NCBI RefSeq assembly: GCF_000196735.1
Contig: NC_014551.1
Coordinates: 3,777,001-3,841,000 of the forward strand
Length of the DNA: 64,000 nt
Reading direction: 5' to 3'
DNA from: Bacillus amyloliquefaciens DSM 7 = ATCC 23350
Lineage (GTDB): Bacteria > Bacillota > Bacilli > Bacillales > Bacillaceae
Of the stretch, positions 17,708 to 25,957 are shown piece after piece. How positions within the stretch are numbered: position 1 is the stretch's first letter; each line of letters starts with the position of its first letter. The notes beneath the pieces were generated by a model that did no database searches, had not been told where the DNA came from, and saw nothing but the letters and a program-made list of their open reading frames with translations. A program made the translations under genes and the position numbers.

Positions 17708-18132
17708 CGTTTATCTCCTAAGGAAAGTTTTGGAGGATTTTTTGTGTCTTTGAGATCTGATTTTAAAGTCTTCACGAAAAATTCTAGCTTTTCTTCATTA
17801 CAGTTCAATTTATAGACAGTTGTATTTGAATAATTTTCTACAAATCTAATTATAAATCTGTAATATTCGTTTTCTTTATCAATTCTCAAAATAAAAAATG
17901 GTTCAATTGTTTCTAAACGTATCCTATCTTGATTCCCTGCTAATAATGCTTCAATCCCTGATATCAGCATTTTATATTCACTTTCTAATAAAGCGGCGGA
18001 GTAATCCCGGGCGATTACTTTATTATGTTCCAACAGTTCAAACATTGTTGAGATAAAAGGATCATCCTCCGCCTCTTGGTACCTTCTCGGTGTTATGTCA
18101 AGTTCCAGACAATCATCTCTAATTTTGGCCAT
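17692..18132 (-). CDS. YxxG/WapI-position hypothetical protein
   Basis: A 146-aa acidic protein (AKIRDDCLELDITPRRYQEAEDDPF...), mostly alpha/beta, with no export signal. GAGGAGG upstream of ATG 18132 sets the start; the frame continues to 18201 without support. In B. subtilis 168 the genes yxiG-yxxG-yxiF follow wapA, and YxxG (WapI) neutralises the WapA C-terminal toxin. This protein sits in the same place and has about that length, but WapI sequences vary between strains, so immunity is an inference from position. Confidence 0.6.
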   Translation of the reverse strand: MAKIRDDCLELDITPRRYQEAEDDPFISTMFELLEHNKVIARDYSAALLESEYKMLISGIEALLAGNQDRIRLETIEPFFILRIDKENEYYRFIIRFVENYSNTTVYKLNCNEEKLEFFVKTLKSDLKDTKNPPKLSLGDKRCTKQ

Positions 18133-18152
18133 GCTGCCTCCTCGTTTTGGGT

Positions 18153-18178
18153 GAAAAGAGAGGCTGGGAACCTCTCTT
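18153..18178 (-). repeat. 26-bp repeat / intrinsic terminator, copy 2
   Basis: Identical over 26 bp to 17264-17289. It lies downstream of the broken gene at 18191-18623 and just before the ribosome-binding site of the next gene, so it should terminate transcription of the pseudogene. Confidence 0.85.
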
Positions 18179-18190
18179 CGCATTAACAGA

Positions 18191-18623
18191 CTAGGATTCA
18201 TTTACCATTTCAATCATTTCTGCCGCTTCTAAGTACAATTCATTTATCTTGTTTTGAATTTCTTTTGCGATTTCTTCATCACTTTCTAGATCTGATAAAT
18301 ATCCAGCTTTACCTGAAAACAACTTTTTTTCACAAACCCTAAATGGTCTACACAATAGCCGTCTTCATTATCGCGAAAGTCGGTGCCGTCCAAATAAGTT
18401 GCAGAAAAAAATATCAGTGAATTATAGGTACTCTTAAAACAATCTGAGGCCCGTACTTCTTTTCCTATTTTTTTTCGTCTCTAAAAGCAGCTTCAATTTT
18501 CAAACCCATTTTTCTAAACTTTTCTTGATTGTTTCTTATTTTGTTTAATGCGATTCGTTCAAATTGTTTTTCTATTTGTAAGATCTCTTTTTGTGTAATA
18601 GAACGCAGGTTGATTTTTTTCAT
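18191..18623 (-). pseudogene. Small yxi-cluster gene broken by two homopolymer frameshifts
   Basis: Translation from ATG 18623 (GAGGTG just upstream) gives KKINLRSITQKEILQIEK...FRDEKK and then stops at an A8 run (18475-18468). One more A restores GKEVRASDCFKSTYNS...DGYCVDHLGFVKK, which fails again at an A7 run (18330-18324). One more A there restores LFSGKAGYLSDLESDEE...EMIEMVNES and TAG at 18191. The restored protein would be 144 aa, like its neighbours. Both lesions are single-A losses in poly-A tracts. The original function is unknown; its place suggests a decayed immunity-type gene. Sequencing error is the alternative. Confidence 0.75.
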
Positions 18624-18808
18624 ATTACACCTCAGTATTCTGGAATTATCCTCTTTCCATAGCCAGTAATGAGTTAAAGTGAGTTAAGTTCCACTTCTTG
18701 TGCAACACAGTTTTAAAAATAGTAATATTATTGAAATAACTTATCAATATTTTCCTAGGTATTTAAGGTTATTTTAAGGATTTCAGGGATTTATGACCTT
18801 TTACTCAC
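18624..18808. other. AT-rich intergenic stretch
   Basis: The gap between the broken gene and the pectate lyase terminator holds no ORF with coding character. Short direct repeats GAGTTAAAG/GAGTTAAG occur at about 18669-18686. It presumably carries the promoter of the broken gene. Confidence 0.4.
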
Positions 18809-18838
18809 AAAAAAACCGCCGGTGCCGGCGGTTTTCGT
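18809..18838 (-). terminator. Intrinsic terminator of pectate lyase gene
   Basis: Minus strand: ACCGCCGGC-acc-GGCGGTTTTTTTG, directly after the stop codon. Confidence 0.85.
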
Positions 18839-18839
18839 A

Positions 18840-19913
18840 TTATGGATAGCGGAGATTTGTATTTTGCGCTCCCGCGTAGGATTGGGCGAAGTTTTTGGCA
18901 TCCTGTGCTGAAAGCGCGCCATAGCTGTAATTCGATCTCGGATTCCAGCCGGTGCGCGGTGATTTCGGGGCATTGAGCGACGGGAATGAACCGATGTCGG
19001 TAAATTGGGCCGTTCCGTAGTCGTCTATCATTCCGCCTTTTTCATTTCCGTTACCGAAATAGTTGGCTTCTGAGAAGACAGTCGCGTTTGTATGAATGGT
19101 GAATCCTAAATTGAAATTGGTCACATAGTTGTTTTTCGCGTGAAAATAGCCGTATCTCATCAAGCCCGGCGAACGGACATAGACGTTATTAAAATAGTTG
19201 TTGGTGATGGTCATATGCGGATAGCCGATATAATTGCGTCCTTCGTTATCATCATTCGGATAACCGAGAATCAAGCCGTACAGATGATCGGAGAATTTAG
19301 AATTAGAAAGAGTCACAAAATCCGCTTTGGCACCGACGTACAGAAGCTTTCCCAAATCGCTGTGGCTGTTCGGATTGTAGCTGTGCCCTTCAAACCACAC
19401 GTGGTCAATCCAGTAATTCTGTCCGTTCGCTATGTACATCGGAATGTCGTTGTTGCCCGTAATGCTGGCACTATGGCTGATAATGAGGTTTTTGAAAATC
19501 ACATTGTTTGAGCCGGAGCCTGTTGTCAGATAGATGTTGGTCAGCCTGTGGCTGGTATAAGAGCCGACAATGGTTTTATTGGCGCCGACTGTCACAACGG
19601 CTTTACCCGGAGAGTAAATATCACTTGTGATGACAATGGTTTTGCGGTCTGTCCCGCCCGCATTGTTTTTCAAATCATTGAGATTGCTGACATAGACAAA
19701 GGAGCCGCCCTGGCCTCCCGATACGGCGGATTTTGCTTTTCCGTTATGATCCTTCGCATTTCCTGCGAACCCGGTAAGTCCCTGCATCACATCCGGATAA
19801 GCCGCTGCCGCTTCTGCCTGCTTGGATGCAGAACATAAGATAGCCAGACAAAGCGCAAAGCCGAGAGCAGCCAAGAAAGCGAGATGACGCGTCTTCTTTA
19901 TCATGCCCTTCAC
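18840..19913 (-). CDS. Secreted pectate/pectin lyase, PL1 family
   Basis: A 357-aa protein with a long signal peptide (KKTRHLAFLAALGFALCLAIL...EA) followed by a right-handed parallel beta-helix. It cleaves polygalacturonan by beta-elimination. The PL1 core is seen in NVIFKNLIIS, WIDHVWFEGHSYN, the stacked-Asn/aromatic coils and YVRSPGLMRYGYFHAKNNY, which holds the catalytic Arg region (vRsP). It is shorter than B. subtilis Pel (420 aa) and closer to the compact pectin/pectate lyases. The substrate (pectate or methylated pectin) cannot be fixed by eye. Start: ATG 19913 (KGMIKKTRH), with AAGGAG upstream; ATG 19904 is an alternative. In B. subtilis 168 this position holds wapA. Confidence 0.9.
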   Translation of the reverse strand: MKGMIKKTRHLAFLAALGFALCLAILCSASKQAEAAAAYPDVMQGLTGFAGNAKDHNGKAKSAVSGGQGGSFVYVSNLNDLKNNAGGTDRKTIVITSDIYSPGKAVVTVGANKTIVGSYTSHRLTNIYLTTGSGSNNVIFKNLIISHSASITGNNDIPMYIANGQNYWIDHVWFEGHSYNPNSHSDLGKLLYVGAKADFVTLSNSKFSDHLYGLILGYPNDDNEGRNYIGYPHMTITNNYFNNVYVRSPGLMRYGYFHAKNNYVTNFNLGFTIHTNATVFSEANYFGNGNEKGGMIDDYGTAQFTDIGSFPSLNAPKSPRTGWNPRSNYSYGALSAQDAKNFAQSYAGAQNTNLRYP

Positions 19914-20022
19914 TCCTTTAATCTCTTAAATTGTAAACACAAGAAGTATTATACAACTACTATCCTCTTTTTCCATGATCTGTTTGTCTGCTTTTTCGTT
20001 ATGGCTGAAAAGCCCCAAAACG

Positions 20023-20046
20023 TAAAAAAGCAGCCTGGACGGCTGC
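20023..20046 (-). terminator. Intrinsic terminator of yxxF
   Basis: Minus strand GCAGCC-gtcc-AGGCTGCTTTTTTACG follows the stop codon. Confidence 0.8.
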
Positions 20047-20958
20047 CTATATACGGGTGCTGTCTGCCTGAGCCTGCTCCGGCACGGCTTTATGCTTTCT
20101 CATTAGGGACAGCGCCATCCCTGCAAAAATCATTACAATCCCCAAAGATTGATAAAGGTCGGGGCGAAATCCCGTAAATACGGTGTCAAGCACGATCGCG
20201 ACAGCCGGGTCAAGAAATACGATGATTGAAATAAACCGGGTGGATAAAAACCGCAGGCTGTCAAAAAAGAGCAAATACACAATTCCCGTGTGAATGATGC
20301 CGGTCGACACAATCATAATCCAGTTCATATGCGACAAATCAGAAAAAGCGCCGAAACGGACGAACGGGAGAAGAATAATGACGCCCAATCCGGTCTGCAA
20401 ACAGGTGACCGCATATGGGCTGAGGCTGTTGATGCCTTTCCCGGCCAGTGTCGTAAAGGCATAAAAAAGAGCGGCCAGCACGGCCCAAATAATCCCCGAT
20501 CCCATCAGCTGGGAAAAGGACGTATTTCCGTTGATGCCGGAAATCAGGGCGGTTCCCAGAAAACAAATCACGATAGAACTGACGGATGCGAGACGCAGTT
20601 TTTCCCGGTATATGAGACTCCCGAGGAGAAGGACGAGAACCGGAGCCAAATGATAGACGGAAATCGCTATCGTCACTGATGTCTCCTCAAACGATTTAAA
20701 TAAAAACACCCAGTTCAGCACAAGAAAAAAGCCGCAGGCCAGCGTCTGCAGAACCTCCCGCCGGTTCCATTGTTCGGTGCGGTAACGTCCGGAACCAAAC
20801 CAGCAAACACCCAGAAACAATGAGGCGCACAGACACCTCACAAAAACCAGTTCAATCGACGGCACATTCGTATGTTCTGAGAAAAAGCCGATTGATCCGA
20901 AAATCACCATAGAAATCACCATTTTGATGACGGCATTTGATGTTTGTTTAGCTTGCAT
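20047..20958 (-). CDS. yxxF: EamA/DMT-superfamily transporter (YxxF)
   Basis: A 303-aa protein with ten predicted membrane segments and two EamA repeats (MVISMVIFGSIGFFS..., and later LMGSGIIWAVLAALFYA...). Such proteins usually export metabolites or amino acids; the YxxF substrate is unknown. GGAGGAAG upstream of ATG 20958 (QAKQTSNAVIKM) sets the start; the longer frame to 21072 has no ribosome-binding site. The assignment to yxxF rests on the order yxxF-yxiE-bglH in B. subtilis. Confidence 0.85.
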   Translation of the reverse strand: MQAKQTSNAVIKMVISMVIFGSIGFFSEHTNVPSIELVFVRCLCASLFLGVCWFGSGRYRTEQWNRREVLQTLACGFFLVLNWVFLFKSFEETSVTIAISVYHLAPVLVLLLGSLIYREKLRLASVSSIVICFLGTALISGINGNTSFSQLMGSGIIWAVLAALFYAFTTLAGKGINSLSPYAVTCLQTGLGVIILLPFVRFGAFSDLSHMNWIMIVSTGIIHTGIVYLLFFDSLRFLSTRFISIIVFLDPAVAIVLDTVFTGFRPDLYQSLGIVMIFAGMALSLMRKHKAVPEQAQADSTRI

Positions 20959-21072
20959 CGTGCTCTTCCTCCATATCATTGACTGTTTATTCAGACAAAT
21001 ACTAACAGCCATTTTACTTGATTCAGAGGAAGAAATCATCCTATTTTTCAGCCGGGGGCGGTCTTTTCTCAT

Positions 21073-21104
21073 GAAAAAAGCCCCGCATCAGCAGGGCCGT
21101 TTGT
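21073..21104 (-). terminator. Intrinsic terminator of yxiE
   Basis: Minus strand GGCCCTGC-tgat-GCGGGGCTTTTTT lies just after the stop codon. Confidence 0.8.
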
Positions 21105-21551
21105 TTAATGAACGATCAGTACAGGACAAGGAGACAATTGTGAGACCTTGTGGCTCACGCTTCCGAGCATCATTTCTTTAAATCCGCTGATTCCTCGGCT
21201 TCCGACGACAATCAGATTGAAATGCTGTTCTTTCGCTATGTTTAAAATTTGATGCGCAGGCTCACCTTGGACGTACAGGCTTTCCGCTTCTACTCCGCTT
21301 TCCGCCGCTTTTTGCTTGGCATCTTCCAGAATGGCTGCTCCTTTTTGCTCGACTTCATGTTTGATGTCTTCAATGAAGTTCTCCGGAACATAGACAATCC
21401 CGGTTAAGGCTGATGTGGAAACAACGGCTTCACGTCCCGCATAGAGAATGGTGAGCTCAGCCTGCTGTTCTTTCGCCAGGTGGATGGCTGCGTCCAGGGC
21501 TTTGCTGCTCATGTCTGAACCGTCTACTGCTGCAAGAATTTTTTTAAACAT
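21105..21551 (-). CDS. yxiE: Universal stress protein YxiE (UspA family)
   Basis: A 148-aa single-domain Usp protein. The N-terminal ILAAVDGSDMSSKAL and the C-terminal nucleotide-binding motif VGSRGISGFKEMMLGSVS (G-2x-G-9x-G-S pattern) are both present, so it is an ATP-binding type. It probably acts as a homodimer in the cytosol; its stress role is not defined. It lies downstream of bglH with an 80-nt gap and may have its own promoter. Confidence 0.92.
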   Translation of the reverse strand: MFKKILAAVDGSDMSSKALDAAIHLAKEQQAELTILYAGREAVVSTSALTGIVYVPENFIEDIKHEVEQKGAAILEDAKQKAAESGVEAESLYVQGEPAHQILNIAKEQHFNLIVVGSRGISGFKEMMLGSVSHKVSQLSPCPVLIVH

Positions 21552-21631
21552 ATGAATCCCGCCTTTCTGCTTTTATTGTCCTCCTCTCATTGCTGAATGT
21601 CAATTTTGCCGGCTTTCTCCGGAACATTGCC

Positions 21632-23047
<1,416 letters not shown>

Positions 23048-24883
23048 TCAGGATAACGCCAGAAGCGCTTCATTCGGTTTGACCATGCCGCTTTTTTTCA
23101 CGTCTGTAAATGAATATTGATCCGTATTCGTAATGATGACCGGTGTGATCACGTCATAACCGGCAGCCTTTATTTCTTCGATATCAAAAGTAATCAGCAG
23201 ATCTCCAGGCGCGACAGCATCGCCCTCTTTTACGTGCACCTCAAAATGTCTGCCATCCAGCCGGACCGTATCAAGCCCGATATGAATGAGAACCTCGGCT
23301 CCCCGGGCGCTCGTAATACCGATGGCGTGCTTTGTTTTAAATACGGCTGTCACCGTGCCCTCTACGGGAGAAACCGCCGCGCCCTCTTCAGGCAGAATCG
23401 CAAAGCCTTTTCCCATAATTTCACCGGAAAACACGCTGTCGTTCACTTCACTTAATGCTTTCACTTCACCTTTAATCGGGCTGTGAATGATTTCGCCGCC
23501 AGCCGTCACCCCCGGCATTCCAGGCGCTTTGGCCTGTTCGGGCTGTACATCTTCAAACCCGATCAGCAGTGCCGCCGCAATACCGGCCGCAAACGAGATA
23601 AAAAGCCCGATCAGCGCGTAAAGAAACGTCGGCCCGATAAAGACCGGAATGCTCGGCAGACCGGCGTTGCCGCCGACAATGTAGGAAGCGACGCCGGTTA
23701 CACCGTAAAAAGCTCCGCCTGCCGCACCGCCGATTAACGCAGCCGCGAACGGTTTTTTCAATCTCATGTTGACGCCGTACATCGCGGGTTCGGTAATGCC
23801 CATCAAAGCCGTAATGCCCGTCGTAAACGCCAGCGACTTGAATGTTTTGTTCTTTGATTTCAAGAAAACCGCAAATGACGCGCCGGCCTGCCCCATGTTC
23901 GCCAAAAACATCGCAGGCAGAATGTAATCATGTCCGTTTTGAGCAATATTATTGATCATGATCGGCACAAGCGCATAATGCATCCCCGTCATAATGATGA
24001 GTGAAAATGTTCCGGCAAGCAGAATCATCGCGGCAATGCCCGCATGATTGAACAAATAATTGACGCCGACAGACAGGTAATTCCCGAGAATCGCGCCGAG
24101 CGGGCCGACCGTGATAAGCGTGACAGGCACGACGATCACAAGCGTAAGCATCGGCACAACAATCAATTTCAAGGATGAAGGGGTGATTCGGTCGATCCCT
24201 TTCTCCACATAGGACATCAGCCATATCGCCAGCAAAATCGGAATGACTGTCGATGAATACGTGGCAGCGGTTACAGGAAGACCGATAAAGGAGATGCTTT
24301 TCCCTGACCCAAGCAAAGCCGTCAAATCCGGATGCAGAATCGCACCCGCCACAGCGGCCGCCACGTACGGATTGCTTCCGAATTTTCTCGCCGCGCTTAC
24401 CGCAAGCAAAAGCGGCAGAAAGTAAAACGCACCGTCGCCAACAGCCGTAAGAATGCTGTGAGTCTGGCTCTTCTCCGACATCCAGCCGAATGTCACCGCT
24501 AATGCGACAAGCCCTTTTATCATTCCGGCTCCGGCAATCGCCGGCAGAATCGGCGTAAACACGCCGGAAATCACATCAAACACGGCGCTCAGCATATTTT
24601 TCTTCTGCTTCGAGGTTTTGTTTGCGCTTTCATCACTGAGCCCGCTGCTCTCGATCAAAGCCTGATACACCTTCGGCACATGATTGCCGATAATGATCTG
24701 AAATTGCCCGCCGCTGATATTTGTCCCCATCACGCCTTCTGTCTGCTCCAGTGCGTTCCGATCTGCCTTCGCATTGTCATACAAATTAAAACGAAGCCGC
24801 GTCATGCAATGGATGACACTCTGAACATTCTCCTCCCCGCCGACAAGTTGTAAAATCTCTTTTGATATTTTATGATAGTCCAT
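23048..24883 (-). CDS. bglP: PTS beta-glucoside-specific enzyme IIBCA (BglP)
   Basis: A 611-aa membrane permease that imports and phosphorylates aryl-beta-glucosides. Domain order is IIB (phosphorylated Cys26 in VIHCMTRLRF), IIC with about ten membrane segments, and IIA with the active histidine in VLIHIGLDTVRLDG. It also phosphorylates PRD1 of LicT when substrate is absent, thus repressing its own operon. The operon leader carries a RAT/terminator and a cre site. The start ATG 24883 (DYHKISKEIL) follows AAGGAGG. Confidence 0.96.
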   Translation of the reverse strand: MDYHKISKEILQLVGGEENVQSVIHCMTRLRFNLYDNAKADRNALEQTEGVMGTNISGGQFQIIIGNHVPKVYQALIESSGLSDESANKTSKQKKNMLSAVFDVISGVFTPILPAIAGAGMIKGLVALAVTFGWMSEKSQTHSILTAVGDGAFYFLPLLLAVSAARKFGSNPYVAAAVAGAILHPDLTALLGSGKSISFIGLPVTAATYSSTVIPILLAIWLMSYVEKGIDRITPSSLKLIVVPMLTLVIVVPVTLITVGPLGAILGNYLSVGVNYLFNHAGIAAMILLAGTFSLIIMTGMHYALVPIMINNIAQNGHDYILPAMFLANMGQAGASFAVFLKSKNKTFKSLAFTTGITALMGITEPAMYGVNMRLKKPFAAALIGGAAGGAFYGVTGVASYIVGGNAGLPSIPVFIGPTFLYALIGLFISFAAGIAAALLIGFEDVQPEQAKAPGMPGVTAGGEIIHSPIKGEVKALSEVNDSVFSGEIMGKGFAILPEEGAAVSPVEGTVTAVFKTKHAIGITSARGAEVLIHIGLDTVRLDGRHFEVHVKEGDAVAPGDLLITFDIEEIKAAGYDVITPVIITNTDQYSFTDVKKSGMVKPNEALLALS

Positions 24884-24912
24884 GAGTCTGCCTCCTTAAA
24901 AATGGGGGATCT

Positions 24913-24951
24913 GCCGGACGAAAGGTGGCCGCCTTTCTCCGGCTTTTTTTT
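24913..24951 (+). terminator. Plus-strand-oriented intrinsic terminator inside bglP leader
   Basis: GCCGGAcGAAAGG (24913-24925) pairs with CCTTTCTCCGGC (24932-24943) and is followed by eight Ts on the plus strand. It would stop transcription running antisense to bglP. In the bglP mRNA the same hairpin has its U run on the 5' side and should not terminate. Confidence 0.75.
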
Positions 24952-24984
24952 ATGAAATAAGCATCACCTCCGAAAAAAGGGTAT

Positions 24985-25070
24985 AAAAAAAACCTAAACT
25001 GCACAGAGCAAGGGGGTCTTCCCCTGCCTGACGCAATTTAGGTTTTGCCTGCGGTTTGCAGTAACAATCC
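24985..25070 (-). promoter_or_regulatory. LicT RAT and overlapping terminator of bglPH
   Basis: The RAT at 25070-25039 reads GGATTGTTACTGC...GCAGGCAAAACCTA on the minus strand. Its 3' part (AAAACCTAAATTGCG) can pair with TGCAGTTTAGGTTT followed by eight Ts at 24992-24985. This is the classical alternative between antiterminator and terminator controlled by LicT. The spacer between the terminator arms has a CAGGGGAAGACCCCCTTG inner hairpin. Confidence 0.93.
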
Positions 25071-25118
25071 TAGGTGAATGATATTGGGTTGATATGTATA
25101 GCACTAGGGTTATGGGGG

Positions 25119-25132
25119 TGTCAACGCTTACA
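25119..25132. promoter_or_regulatory. CcpA cre site of bglPH
   Basis: Minus-strand TGTAAGCGTTGACA fits the cre consensus at every defined position. It overlaps the promoter region upstream of the RAT. Confidence 0.88.
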
Positions 25133-25355
25133 TTTTAATGTTCTGTTGAAACAAATTAAAGTCTAAGTTATACGCAAGACTAAGCCTTCCCTTCCACGTA
25201 TACGGCAACAATGAGGCTGGCTGATTAAATGGTTGATATCTGAAAACTCAAGTATCAAATGTGCATTTCATATCTGGGGCGTTTCAGCTTTTCTTCCAGA
25301 AATCAAAAACCTCTTATTGTGAATTCTAATTGTGATAGATAGCTATGCTCTGGCC
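25133..25355. other. Intergenic junction between bglPH control region and defence island
   Basis: No convincing ORF, tRNA or integrase lies here. Base composition falls towards the AT-rich island around 25300. I saw no direct repeat shared with the far junction near 34.9 kb. Confidence 0.4.
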
Positions 25356-25781
25356 CTACAACTCATTCTTGCCTTTTTTCTTTTTAATAAAGGCTTCAAT
25401 ATGATTAATTGTTTCCGTAAAATTCTCTTTAAATTCATGTTCCCATATCCTTAATACATGCCAGCCGATTTCTTGATAATAGGAAGTTACTTCTTTATCT
25501 CTTTCTTTATTTCTCTGTAACTTTTTCTCCCAATAAGCTGAATTGCTCTTTGGTTTATTCCCATGAATACTGCAGTCATGCCAGAAACAAGAATCAATAA
25601 AAATCACAATTTTGTATTTTTTTATAGCTATATCCGGTTGACCAAAAAGAGATTTTACATTCCTTCTAAACCTTAAACCCCTTCTCCATAATTCTGAAGA
25701 AACTTTATCCTCTAATTTAGACTTAGATTTTATTGCTTGCATGTTTTTTCTTCTTTGCTCTTTTGTATGAGTATCACCCAT
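25356..25781 (-). CDS. vsr: Very short patch repair endonuclease (Vsr)
   Basis: A 141-aa protein that nicks next to T:G mismatches arising from deamination of 5-methylcytosine and so starts their repair. Family landmarks are seen: HTKEQRRKNMQAIKSKSKLED at the N-terminus, the metal-binding Asp in FGQPDIAI, the FIDSCFWHDC zinc/active-site segment, and the WHVLRIWEHE strand. It is the normal companion of a Dcm-type methyltransferase and is divergently transcribed from it over a 176-nt control region. This pairing implies the methyltransferase makes 5-methylcytosine. Confidence 0.95.
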   Translation of the reverse strand: MGDTHTKEQRRKNMQAIKSKSKLEDKVSSELWRRGLRFRRNVKSLFGQPDIAIKKYKIVIFIDSCFWHDCSIHGNKPKSNSAYWEKKLQRNKERDKEVTSYYQEIGWHVLRIWEHEFKENFTETINHIEAFIKKKKGKNEL

Positions 25782-25807
25782 TGGCTTTAACCTCTCTTTT
25801 AATATTT

Positions 25808-25936
25808 AATATATTTCTTTCCTATATTAAGAGCAATAACCGTCATTTTTTTAAAAAATAAACTTGCAACGTAAGCTTAAAAAAGGGTATGCTGCTATAG
25901 AAAGAAACACCGAAAAACAGAGAATATATTTCCTAT
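25808..25936. promoter_or_regulatory. Divergent promoters of vsr and the C5 methyltransferase with a repeated motif
   Basis: For vsr (minus strand), TTGCTC (25836-25831) and TATATT (25813-25808) are 17 nt apart. For the methyltransferase (plus strand), TTGCAA (25864-25869) and TATGCT (25888-25893) are 18 nt apart. A motif AATATATTTC...CCTATA occurs twice in the same orientation: at 25808-25826 over the vsr -10 box, and in shorter form at 25923-25936, just before the methyltransferase ribosome-binding site. It could be an operator for autoregulation; this is inference. Confidence 0.5.
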
Positions 25937-25957
25937 AAGCAGAAAGAGTTGAAAGAA

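Noticed and set aside
24985-25070. Possible metabolite riboswitch in the bglP leader
   Set aside because: The sequence is explained fully by a LicT RAT (GGATTGTTACTG...GCAGGCAAAACCTA) overlapping a terminator.
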